A stretch of DNA of 64,000 bases from QPIN01 sp965224575. GTDB lineage: Bacteria; Pseudomonadota; Gammaproteobacteria; Methylococcales; Methylomonadaceae. A model generated the notes under the pieces. The model had not been told where the DNA came from and ran no database searches. It saw only the letters and a program-made list of their open reading frames with translations. Below are positions 32,790 through 41,864 of the stretch, in pieces (the first letter of the stretch is position 1; every line of letters starts with the position of its first letter). The position numbers and the translations under genes are program-made. The DNA lies in NCBI GenBank assembly GCA_965224575.1, contig CBDCZQ010000006.1, positions 2,294,001 to 2,358,000 of the forward strand. The letters are read 5' to 3'.

Positions 32790-35700
32790 TTATGCCGCTT
32801 TATCTTCTTCCAGCATGGCTTGAACAATATCAAGACTGGCTAATCCTGCAATATATTCTTCAATATTTGGTACCTCTGCTAATGCTATTTTATTAACGTG
32901 GTTCTGTCTAATAATCCAAGCGGTTGAACCAATAGAATAGATACTTTGTACATCACGTTGAATTAATGCAGTTTTGTAATCGTTTAATCTTTTTTCTGCT
33001 AATAGTGCTGCTAGTTGTTCATCAGTGTAATTACTGTATGCTTCCCTAATGGTTTTGACTAGAGAATCTTGTAGCTTACGTGGACGCTGCGTTAACATTT
33101 TTTCAGCTTGGTGGCTGATTTGCTCTTCAGTAATATTAGTTTTGCCAGACTTTTTTAGTTGATCTTTTGCGCAAGCTCTGTTTTTTTGAATGACTGCAAA
33201 GCTATTAACCAACTTAAAAGTCAGGTCAGAATCTATAGAGCCATAAGCGGGAATCTGACCATCAAATAAAATTTGATTATTTTGGGAAGCTTGCTTAACT
33301 TGTTTAATTTGGTTTTGGGCATAAGCTACCGATAACTCTTCAATCATGGCTTTACGATCTAGTTCTTTACTTAGGTATTCTGCAGTCTGAGTTTTATATA
33401 ACCATAAAGGAATAACAAATTTAAAATGTTTACGTTCACTTTTCCAATTTTTAAGAATTTTTTTACCAATAATTGAATCAGTTGCTTCAATATGCTGTTC
33501 CAACATAAACAAGATATATAGTTCATGGGCTTTAGAAACGTCTGTTTCTTCTGTCAGGCTACGAATCTCAACTGAGCTTGAGTCATATTGATCTTCTAAG
33601 TGATTTTTGGGGTCGTATTGGTAAGCGTTACCCCCAGACATGCCGGTACAAAATCCTTTACCAAAATTGCTAAGGTTGAGTATCGCACCATTAATCATAT
33701 ATTCACAAGCAAAGTCACCAACGCCTTCAACTACTGCCATTGCCCCAGAATTTCGGACGCCAAAACGGTCTCCAGCTTCACCATTAATAAACGTTTTGCC
33801 TCCCGTTGCACCAAATAAAGCAAAATTACCGATAATAACGTTTTCACCAGGTGTTTTTGAGCCACCGCCAGGTGAACTAACAATAATAGTACCTCCACAG
33901 GCAGATTTCCCCACGCCATCATTACACGTGCCGTAATGTTCCATCCGCATCCCATCATTATTAAAGGCAGCAAAACTTTGACCTGCCGAACCGGTGGTAC
34001 GAATAATAACGCTACCCGGTGCTAAGTAACGACGATTATGTTGATTTGTATAGATAATTTTTGAGTCAGTTGCTTGTTGTTCAGTTATTTCATAAGCAAG
34101 AAGTCGTTCAATATCTATGGCTGTTTGTCCACCTACAGTTTTATTACGGTTAGAGAGTTTAAAGCCATCACCTTCTAGAATAATTTGATGGCCTCTGATA
34201 ATTGAATTTTTGATTTGGTCAATCGTTTTATCATCAATATCGAAGTTTGCTTCCAGATAAACGGGGTTATCAATTTTTACTTCATCAACTTGAGCCAGTA
34301 ATTTTCTGAAGTCTAGTTGACCAACCATGGTTGGGTGGTCGATCAAATGTAATAAATCAGCTTGGCCGCGAATTTCTGCAAGACTGCGATAACCTAAGCT
34401 AGCTAAGATTTCTCTTACTTCATGAGCCAGATTCAAAAAGTATTGGGCTAAAACGCGTGGATCGCCTTTAAATTCTTCGTGTATGGTAGTTAAGCCCGCA
34501 GGACATCTAACATTGCAGTTCTTAGCCATAACACAACGAAGCATCATCAATGCCGTGGTGCCGAACTCAAATGAATCCCCTCCCATAATGGCTGATTTAA
34601 CAACATCCAGACCACTTTGATGAGCCGCACTGCATCGCATAATAACTTTATCACGTAAGCCATTAGCTGCAAGAGCCTGATGCACTTCAGCAATACCTAT
34701 TTCTGGTGATCGACCTGAATTTTTTAAGCTGGTAACAGCTGCTGCCCCTGTGCCACCGGTATTACCCGCAACATTAATAACATCAGCACCGGCCTTTGCA
34801 ACGCCTACTGCAATAGTACCAATACCTTCAGATGAAACCAGTTTAACCACAACTCTAACGCGTGCTGCTTTAGCGTCATGGATTAATTGTCCAAGATCTT
34901 CAATTGAATAAGTATCGTGGTGTGGGGGAGGGCTAACTAATTCAACTTTAGGTGTACCACCGCGTAATGATGCAATCTCAACTGAAACTTTAGCTGCTGG
35001 TAGTTGACCACCTTCACCAGGTTTTGCACCTTGAGCAATTTTAATTTCAATTTCTTCAATATTTGAATCTGCAAGATAACCTGCCCAAACGCCAAAACGG
35101 CCTGAAGCAAATTGTTTGATTTTGCTAGATCTTATTGTATTAAATCGACTTGAATGTTCACCACCCTCACCGGAATTACTCATAGCCCCAGCAATGTTAG
35201 TGCCTTGAGCAACGGCTTCGTGAGCCTCTGCTAATAAAGCACCGTGGCTCATCGCGCCTGACGCTAAAGCTGCTGTAATTTCATGTGCTGGTTGGACTTT
35301 TGATAGTTTAATGGGGTTTCGTGCTGATTTGATAGTATTTAGATAATTACTAATTAAGCTGGCAGCACTTTTCGTCTTGATTTTTATAGTTTTATTATCA
35401 ATTTCTAAATTAAAATCTTTTTTAGAAAAACGATTTTTTATATGTTGTGCAAGAGCCTCTAAACGTTTAGGTGATGAGTTTTCAGTAAGTGATAGAGAAA
35501 ATCCGATAGCATTTGTAGCTTCAACCTTTAAACCAAGAATCAAATAATTATTATTACCCAGTAAATTTTGTTGATTTAAAATGCGGTCAAAATCTTCCGT
35601 GCTTTCAGCCTTACGAATATCAGCCGGAAAAGAGACAATGTCACGTATTGCAGCCGGTCGGCTACTACGTTCACGATAAAGTTCTTTGGTAAAACTTCGA

Positions 35701-38282
35701 TAGGCCGGGGTAATACCAAATGCATCAATTTGCTCAGGAGTACGTTTATCATATCCAAAATCAAGATAAGATGTATCGCTAGCCTGGTCAGATTTATTCT
35801 CAGTATTTTGAGGGATATAAGAAATATCCTCATCCGTCATGTTGATATATTCTCTAACTGCTGTGTTACCAAAAGTATGTCCAGCGCCTTCTTGCCGTTC
35901 TTTAAATAAGCCAAGAAAAGGAATATCTTTTTCTTCATTAATAGACAGTGCTTTATGGTGCCATTCTGCTGCACTAGCCGCAAGGTCAGTATACTGAACG
36001 CCACCTACAGAAGAATCGATGTTTGGAAAAAAAGCTTTAAGTTTAGGTTCATTAGTATCAAGATAATTTGATTCAAAAAACTCACCGCCTATGTAGCTTT
36101 CAGCGGTACAAAGACCAAATTTACCCATGGTTTTCATTAAGGATTTAGCAATACCATTTTGAAAACGATCCAATGCCTTTTGTTGGTCTTGTGTGTTTGC
36201 ATACTGACTAACAACACGATTATGTATACTTAGGGAGCTAATTGCAGAAGCGCCAAAACCTAAAATAGTTGCAATATCATGTGGGCTTGCAGCTTGACCT
36301 GTTTCCATTATCAAAGAAGAATTAAAACGTAAACCTTGAGAAACAAGATGTTGATTAGCTGCTGCTATCATTAATAAGGCAGGGATTGCAGCTTTATTTT
36401 TAGAAATATTGCTATCGCTTAAAATAATAATGCCAATATTATCTTTTGCAGCAGCTTCTACTTGCTGACAAATAGCTAGTAGAGCCTGTTCTAATACACG
36501 TGCATTTTTTGCTACATCAGAATAATTTGGCTCAAACAACATGTCTATCGTAATATGGTTAACTATCTTTTGCCTGCGTATTTGTTCTAGCTGAGTGCGT
36601 TGTATAATAGGCGATTCAATAATTAGCTGCTTGCTAGTTTGTTCAGAAAAAGTTGGTTTCGCACCTAAAGCAACCCGTAAAGTCATTCCATCACTCTCAC
36701 GCAATGAATCTAAAGGCGGGTTGGTCACCTGGGCAAAACGCTGGCTAAAATAACGAGACATACCACCCTCAGCTTTTGATAGAGCATTAGGGGTGATGCC
36801 ATAGCCCATAGCAGACACTTTTTCTAGGCCGTTTATTAACATTGGGTCTAGCAAGAATTTGAAACTTTCTTGGTTTAAAGAATAAGCGGTATGGCATTGG
36901 TCAACATTCAACGCCTGTTTGCTATCAATTTCTGAAATATCTATTTTATCTAAATCAGCAATATGAATAGCTTTTTGTTTTAATAAAGATTGATAGTCTT
37001 TTTCCTTAGCAAGGCGCTCCATTACCTGATGGCTATCATAGGATTCACCAGTGCTATGGTCAAAATACAACATGCCGCCAGCTTCAATTCTGCCTCGTCT
37101 TAAAACATCTTTTGCAGGAAAATCAATTTGTCCTGCTTCTGATGTAACCACAAGATAGTCTTCAGTTTCAATTGAACGTAAGGGTCTTAAGCCTAATCTG
37201 TCAAGGCGCGCTCCTACGCAAATTCCATCGTTGAAAATAATAGCCGCAGGGCCGTCATTTTTCTCTTCATATAAGCTGAAATATTCCAGCATGGCACGAA
37301 CATCATCTGGGAGAGTATTGTCATTTTCCCATGCAGGCGGCATCATTGCCAAAATTGCAGTAACAATATCCAGCTCGTCTTCATGAATTCGGCGCGATAA
37401 TGTTTGGTCTAATCGACCTGAATCAGATTGTCCAACAGGAAAAACAACTTCTTTATTGTTTTGTCTGGCAATTGCATTTTCACTTAGTCTGTTTTTCTTG
37501 TCAGTATTAAGTTCACCATTATGCGCTAAATAGCGGAATGGCTGAGCCATCATCGTTGCAGGGGCTGTATTCGTTGAAAACCGGGTATGGAAAAATAAAG
37601 TGCTTATTTCATGATCTACATCGTACAGATCAGTGAAATAGGAGATTACTTCAAATGAATTAAGGCGGCCTTTATAAACCTGTGTACGAGAACTCATCGA
37701 CAAAGGATAAAAACCTTCCAATTCTTGACGTGTAAAACCCTCGGCTTCTATAGTTAACAAAGCAACTTTAATATGTTTTTCAAACTCTTCCCATGATGAA
37801 TCTTTTAAGATGGGAGGACGAGCGAAAATAACTTGTTTAATTGGGAGCTGTGATTTTACAGATGCGTCGTTCAAAACCTTATTATCTACAGGCACATTTC
37901 GCCAGGTAATTATGGGTAGGTCGAACTCTTCTAAATGCTGCTCAACTAGCTCGGTTGCTGCGGAGTCATAAGTTCCATGTTTTTCAGGGAAAAAGAAATT
38001 GGCAACACCAAATTGCCCGGGTTCAAGGCCAGTTATACCCGTTATTTTGCGAAAAAAGTTGAGTGATAGATCAATATTGACGCCTGCACCATCGCCTACA
38101 CCTTCAGCACTCATACCACCACGATGTGGGATAGTACAAAGTGCTTCATGAGATTTAATTAATAAATCATGTGTCTGTTTGCTTTTTTTATGAGTAATAA
38201 AGCCTACGCCACAGCTATCTTGTGATAAATCTTTATCATAAAGCATTTGAACTGTGCGGTTTTTTAGGGGACTTATATTCAT
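32790..38282 (-). CDS. Long-form glutamate synthase large subunit-like protein
   Basis: Glutamate synthase moves the glutamine amide to 2-oxoglutarate. This protein has 1830 residues, against about 1500 for usual GltB. Domains in order: type-II glutamine amidotransferase with presumed catalytic Cys24 (SCGVGF), central domain, FMN-binding barrel (about 950-1330; SGAMSHGAL, KPGEGGQLPA, AGNTGGTGAAA), 3Fe-4S region near 1250 (C-x5-C-x3-C in CVMAKNCNVRCP, where typical GltB has C-x5-C-x4-C), GXGXG domain (about 1350-1560) and a roughly 230-residue C-terminal extension of no recognised family. No gltD-type small subunit follows; a CysJ-like diflavin reductase does. It may be an alternative or ferredoxin-type form. 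Start ATG at 38282, with the Cys24 context matching a cleaved leader. Confidence 0.85.
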   Translation of the reverse strand: MNISPLKNRTVQMLYDKDLSQDSCGVGFITHKKSKQTHDLLIKSHEALCTIPHRGGMSAEGVGDGAGVNIDLSLNFFRKITGITGLEPGQFGVANFFFPEKHGTYDSAATELVEQHLEEFDLPIITWRNVPVDNKVLNDASVKSQLPIKQVIFARPPILKDSSWEEFEKHIKVALLTIEAEGFTRQELEGFYPLSMSSRTQVYKGRLNSFEVISYFTDLYDVDHEISTLFFHTRFSTNTAPATMMAQPFRYLAHNGELNTDKKNRLSENAIARQNNKEVVFPVGQSDSGRLDQTLSRRIHEDELDIVTAILAMMPPAWENDNTLPDDVRAMLEYFSLYEEKNDGPAAIIFNDGICVGARLDRLGLRPLRSIETEDYLVVTSEAGQIDFPAKDVLRRGRIEAGGMLYFDHSTGESYDSHQVMERLAKEKDYQSLLKQKAIHIADLDKIDISEIDSKQALNVDQCHTAYSLNQESFKFLLDPMLINGLEKVSAMGYGITPNALSKAEGGMSRYFSQRFAQVTNPPLDSLRESDGMTLRVALGAKPTFSEQTSKQLIIESPIIQRTQLEQIRRQKIVNHITIDMLFEPNYSDVAKNARVLEQALLAICQQVEAAAKDNIGIIILSDSNISKNKAAIPALLMIAAANQHLVSQGLRFNSSLIMETGQAASPHDIATILGFGASAISSLSIHNRVVSQYANTQDQQKALDRFQNGIAKSLMKTMGKFGLCTAESYIGGEFFESNYLDTNEPKLKAFFPNIDSSVGGVQYTDLAASAAEWHHKALSINEEKDIPFLGLFKERQEGAGHTFGNTAVREYINMTDEDISYIPQNTENKSDQASDTSYLDFGYDKRTPEQIDAFGITPAYRSFTKELYRERSSRPAAIRDIVSFPADIRKAESTEDFDRILNQQNLLGNNNYLILGLKVEATNAIGFSLSLTENSSPKRLEALAQHIKNRFSKKDFNLEIDNKTIKIKTKSAASLISNYLNTIKSARNPIKLSKVQPAHEITAALASGAMSHGALLAEAHEAVAQGTNIAGAMSNSGEGGEHSSRFNTIRSSKIKQFASGRFGVWAGYLADSNIEEIEIKIAQGAKPGEGGQLPAAKVSVEIASLRGGTPKVELVSPPPHHDTYSIEDLGQLIHDAKAARVRVVVKLVSSEGIGTIAVGVAKAGADVINVAGNTGGTGAAAVTSLKNSGRSPEIGIAEVHQALAANGLRDKVIMRCSAAHQSGLDVVKSAIMGGDSFEFGTTALMMLRCVMAKNCNVRCPAGLTTIHEEFKGDPRVLAQYFLNLAHEVREILASLGYRSLAEIRGQADLLHLIDHPTMVGQLDFRKLLAQVDEVKIDNPVYLEANFDIDDKTIDQIKNSIIRGHQIILEGDGFKLSNRNKTVGGQTAIDIERLLAYEITEQQATDSKIIYTNQHNRRYLAPGSVIIRTTGSAGQSFAAFNNDGMRMEHYGTCNDGVGKSACGGTIIVSSPGGGSKTPGENVIIGNFALFGATGGKTFINGEAGDRFGVRNSGAMAVVEGVGDFACEYMINGAILNLSNFGKGFCTGMSGGNAYQYDPKNHLEDQYDSSSVEIRSLTEETDVSKAHELYILFMLEQHIEATDSIIGKKILKNWKSERKHFKFVIPLWLYKTQTAEYLSKELDRKAMIEELSVAYAQNQIKQVKQASQNNQILFDGQIPAYGSIDSDLTFKLVNSFAVIQKNRACAKDQLKKSGKTNITEEQISHQAEKMLTQRPRKLQDSLVKTIREAYSNYTDEQLAALLAEKRLNDYKTALIQRDVQSIYSIGSTAWIIRQNHVNKIALAEVPNIEEYIAGLASLDIVQAMLEEDKAA

Positions 38283-38882
38283 GGCTATCCCATCCTTAAT
38301 TCTATTGTTGAAAGTTTTGTGGTCTGATAGTTGTTACTTATGCTTGAGTTAAAATTCTATTCTAAACTTTGACTACAAATAAACTTTAATTAATGAGCTG
38401 ACTTTCAATCAGCGAAACTGGATAATTATAACATGATGGTTTTTTTCTTGTCTTTAATCAATAATTATTTGTTGTTTATTTTTTTGAGGTTTTAATTTAC
38501 TACATGATCTAATAAATTCTGTTCTTGATTCTTATTAAGAAAGGGCGAGGTTAATCGGATGAAGCAGGGATATGTAGGCGATTTTGATTTATTCAAACTA
38601 AATAAATTGATACGCTTTAGAGTGATCTTAATAATTTTTTTGGATGTATTATTAAAACTTGAGAGGATTTCATCTGCTCACTTTATGAAAGATTTATGGG
38701 TGATGTAATATACCTACAGAATCATCTACAGTTTTCAACTGGGCGATGAGGTATGGAGAAAACTAGTTTTGTAAATTACTGCCTAAAGGAATACGAAGAA
38801 GCCAGAATAAGATGCTACTGGCGTAGTGATATTGCGAAGCTAAGAACAGTCAAACAAAAGAATTATTTTATTTAAGTCCAGA
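38283..38882. other. Intergenic region upstream of the glutamate synthase
   Basis: About 600 AT-rich bases that must hold the glutamate synthase promoter (minus strand). I searched for a sigma-54 -24/-12 signature and for long inverted repeats and saw none. No small gene or RNA could be supported. Confidence 0.35.
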
Positions 38883-38931
38883 TAAAAAAACTTGTTGTCA
38901 TAACTTTTTAATGAAGAGCTATGACAACAAG
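38883..38931 (-). terminator. Rho-independent terminator of the RTX-like gene
   Basis: A perfect 12-base stem CTTGTTGTCATA / TATGACAACAAG with a 17-base loop. On the minus strand it is followed by seven T residues. It lies about 30 bases after the stop of the gene at 38962. Confidence 0.85.
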
Positions 38932-38961
38932 AGCAGAGTTATTTACAAAAAATATGATTAT

Positions 38962-39882
38962 TTAAAATACTATTTGTTCAAGACGCTGTCTCAAACGTTT
39001 ACTTCTAATTTGTTTTCTTAATTCTTCGCTAGAAACTCCACTTGCAATCAGTCTTGGTGGCTTGGAAGTTAGATCTGTTACTTCTATTAAACCACCATCA
39101 CGGTTGGTGCAGATTAACACCTCTACATCGTTTAAATGCAAAGTTACACGAACACCGTTGTCCTCAGTTTGCACCCCAGCTTCGAAGCTGTTACGTACAC
39201 CACGTATTACAAAGCGAACCAGATGATCGAGACCAAGTTTATTGAGTTCTTGTCTTGCTTCTGGGCTGGTACTTTTGTCAATGACTTCACAGAATCCGGG
39301 TGAATTGCTGACATCAATCATTGGCAAGTAGGTTTGCTGATTAATATAAACATCACCAGCTTTGCCATCATTGACCACTTCAAATGCAACATCACCATCT
39401 TTATTTTCACCAACTAGTCCAAAAGCAATAACATCCGTGCCTTTACCGCCATCAAAAAAGTCTGATGCATCTCCTGGTTTCCACAGAAATATATCATTTC
39501 CACGGCCACCAAAAGCGCGATCTTGTCGTCCTATCGGACGGCCTTCTGAATCGTTTTCCGTGAAATGTTCAAGACCGCCAATCAGAATGTCGTTCCCTCT
39601 GTTGCCGGCCAGAATATCAACTCCCAGACCGCCGATTAATAAATCGTCGTAGTAACCCCCTAGTAATACATCACCAAAACGCAGACTCTGGTCGCGACCT
39701 CCACCTGTAAGTGCTGGATCTTGCGGTTGCACTATCGGGTTTTGAAAGGAATTATTATCGGCACCGATTTGAGTGTTTAGTTCTCGATAATGATTTTTTC
39801 CTGCCATTGAAACACTTGAAGCGGCTAACGCTGATACTGCCACTATTGATACAACAGTTTGTTTTATAAGTTTAGTTTTCAT
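38962..39882 (-). CDS. Secreted protein with RTX-type calcium-binding repeats
   Basis: A 306-residue protein. It has a clear Sec signal peptide (VSIVAVSALAASSVSMAG, cleavage near residue 27). Residues of about 70-145 hold hemolysin-type nonapeptide repeats (GGYYDDLLIGG, LGVDILAGNRGNDILIGG, FGGRGNDIFLW, FFDGGKGTDVIAFG), which bind calcium in a parallel beta-roll. The rest (150-306) is unrecognised. RTX repeats usually occur in type I secreted proteins without a Sec signal, so the combination is unusual and suggests a periplasmic or surface location. A -24/-12 promoter lies 58 bases upstream, a GGAG site precedes the ATG, and a sigma-54 activator gene is adjacent. Ends at a strong terminator. 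Confidence 0.8.
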   Translation of the reverse strand: MKTKLIKQTVVSIVAVSALAASSVSMAGKNHYRELNTQIGADNNSFQNPIVQPQDPALTGGGRDQSLRFGDVLLGGYYDDLLIGGLGVDILAGNRGNDILIGGLEHFTENDSEGRPIGRQDRAFGGRGNDIFLWKPGDASDFFDGGKGTDVIAFGLVGENKDGDVAFEVVNDGKAGDVYINQQTYLPMIDVSNSPGFCEVIDKSTSPEARQELNKLGLDHLVRFVIRGVRNSFEAGVQTEDNGVRVTLHLNDVEVLICTNRDGGLIEVTDLTSKPPRLIASGVSSEELRKQIRSKRLRQRLEQIVF

Positions 39883-39939
39883 GATTTTTCTCCTGCTTAT
39901 TAAAATTATGTAGTTTTTAAATTGCTACAGTTTGTATAT

Positions 39940-39955
39940 TGCAGGAGCTGTGCCA
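39940..39955 (-). promoter_or_regulatory. Sigma-54 (-24/-12) promoter of the RTX-like gene
   Basis: On the minus strand: TGGCACAGCTCCTGCA. The GG and GC dinucleotides are separated by ten bases, as in the TGGCAC-N5-TTGC consensus. The only notable mismatch is C for T at the first position of the -12 element. Transcription would start about 45 bases before the ATG at 39882. The neighbouring response regulator is a sigma-54 activator. Confidence 0.65.
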
Positions 39956-40094
39956 CTTTTTTTATGAACCATAAAAAAACTGTAAGATATTGAATTTAAT
40001 AAATAATGTTTTTCAACAGAAAGAAAGGTCTAGAAAAAACAACCTTAAAGGTCGCTATATTTAACGAAATTAGCGAAATATCGCGAAAGAATAA

Positions 40095-41864
40095 TCAGGA
40101 CTCTCGCGTGATCTCAAGCTTTTTGATTCGAGAGCGTAAAGTACTAGCATTTATACCCAACAAGTCAGCCGCCCCATCTTTTCCACTAATGCGCCAGTGC
40201 GTCATTTCCAAACTCTTTATAATATGCTGGCGTTCAACATCTTCCAATGTTGATAATGAACTTAAAATGTCATTTTCAGTGACCGGTTGAAACCAATCAC
40301 CAAATGCCAGTTCAGAACCCTTGCTTAAAATTACTGCTCGTTCAATCAGGTGCTGCAATTCTCGAACATTACCAGGCCAATGATAATTGTGTAAGGCTGC
40401 CATGAACTTTGCAGGAATAATGTCCACAGATTTATTGAATTTTTTGGCATAGGTTGTTAAAAAATGCTGTGCTAATGCCTCAAGGTCTTGCTTACGTTCG
40501 CGTAACGGTGGAACGGTAATGGGAAAAACATTTAGACGATAATATAAATCCTCCCTAAAAGTTCCGTCTTTAACGCATTGAGCCAGATTTCTGTGGGTTG
40601 CTGTAATAATCCGCACATCTACATGGATGGTTTCTGTACCGCCGACTCGTTCAAACTGACCTTCTTGCAGAATGCGTAATAGTTTAGCTTGCAGATTAAT
40701 TTCCATTTCACCAATTTCATCAAGAAATAAGGTTCCTTCATTTGCCAGTTCAAACCGTCCGATTTTTTTAGAAATTGCACCCGTAAACGCGCCTTTTTCA
40801 TGACCAAATAATTCACTTTCTATTAAATTTTCAGGGATGGCTGCACAGTTTAAATTAATCAGTGGTTGATCTTTTCGCAAGCTCTGTTGATAGATCAACT
40901 GAACTATTTTCTCTTTGCCCGTCCCCGTTTCTCCGGCTATCAGTACCGTTGCATCTGTTTCTGCAACCTGTTGGATATGCGCCATCACTTTACGTAAACC
41001 TTTAGATGCACCGATGAGTCCTTTAAAACCCTCTGTTGTTTGCGCCTCTTCTTGTAAATAACGGCTGATATTTTGTAGCTTTTCCGCTTGTTCTTCTGAT
41101 TTCTGACGTGTTTCTATATCGCGTAAAATAAAGGTATATAACGCTTTACCTGCTATATATGTTGTCGATAATGTGGCTTCTATGGGGAAAAACTGACCGT
41201 CATTTCGCTGTGCCAAGTGACCTTCTGGAATCCACAACGCTGAGGTTTTTTCCTGTTGCTTATATTCTTCAGATAACTGATTCAATGATTCAGACAACAG
41301 TGCTTTTATAGGAGAGCCGAGAATAGCATCAGATGAATGTTGAAATGCTTGTTCCGCAGCATGGTTGAATAAGACGATATTTCCATCGTCCGCCACAGCA
41401 ATTATCGCATCCATAGCCCCTTCAATTGTCTGCGACAGACGTTGTTCGCTTTCCTGAAGATTGTTTTTAAGTCGTTGAAGCTTTAGTTGGTTTTCCACCC
41501 TGACCAAAACTTCTTCAATTTGAAAAGGCTTGGTAATATAGTCAGCCGCACCTAAATTAAAGCCTTTGACTATCTTTTCTGTCTCAGACATTGCTGTCAT
41601 GAAAATAATGGGGATTTCAGCCGTCTCAATTTGTTGTTTAAATTTCTCGCAGGTTTCAAAGCCATTCAAACCAGGCATCAAAATATCCAGTAAAATCAGG
41701 TCAGGCGGCATTTTTTCTGCTTGTTTTAAGCCACTTTCACCATCCTCTGCAATCAAGACTTTATACCCTTCTTCACTGAGCAAGTTGAACAACACGCTAA
41801 TGTTAGCAGGCGTGTCATCTATGATTAAAATACGCTCAGAGGGTTTGGTGTCGGTATTGCTCAT
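40095..41864 (-). CDS. Sigma-54-dependent response regulator (REC-PAS-AAA-Fis)
   Basis: A 589-residue protein. Receiver domain at 1-125 (LIIDDTPANI, phospho-Asp in LILLDILMPG), PAS domain at about 145-265 (IEGAMDAIIAVADDGNI), AAA+ activator domain at about 285-520 with Walker A GETGTGKE, the sigma-54-contacting GAFTGA loop, Walker B TLFLDEIGEM and an arginine finger region, and a C-terminal Fis-type helix-turn-helix (AADLLGINASTLRSRIKKL). It binds enhancer sites and opens sigma-54 promoters. Its ATG overlaps the TGA of the hybrid kinase by four bases, so both are co-translated. The gene for a RTX-like protein with a -24/-12 promoter lies just downstream. Confidence 0.93.
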   Translation of the reverse strand: MSNTDTKPSERILIIDDTPANISVLFNLLSEEGYKVLIAEDGESGLKQAEKMPPDLILLDILMPGLNGFETCEKFKQQIETAEIPIIFMTAMSETEKIVKGFNLGAADYITKPFQIEEVLVRVENQLKLQRLKNNLQESEQRLSQTIEGAMDAIIAVADDGNIVLFNHAAEQAFQHSSDAILGSPIKALLSESLNQLSEEYKQQEKTSALWIPEGHLAQRNDGQFFPIEATLSTTYIAGKALYTFILRDIETRQKSEEQAEKLQNISRYLQEEAQTTEGFKGLIGASKGLRKVMAHIQQVAETDATVLIAGETGTGKEKIVQLIYQQSLRKDQPLINLNCAAIPENLIESELFGHEKGAFTGAISKKIGRFELANEGTLFLDEIGEMEINLQAKLLRILQEGQFERVGGTETIHVDVRIITATHRNLAQCVKDGTFREDLYYRLNVFPITVPPLRERKQDLEALAQHFLTTYAKKFNKSVDIIPAKFMAALHNYHWPGNVRELQHLIERAVILSKGSELAFGDWFQPVTENDILSSLSTLEDVERQHIIKSLEMTHWRISGKDGAADLLGINASTLRSRIKKLEITRES

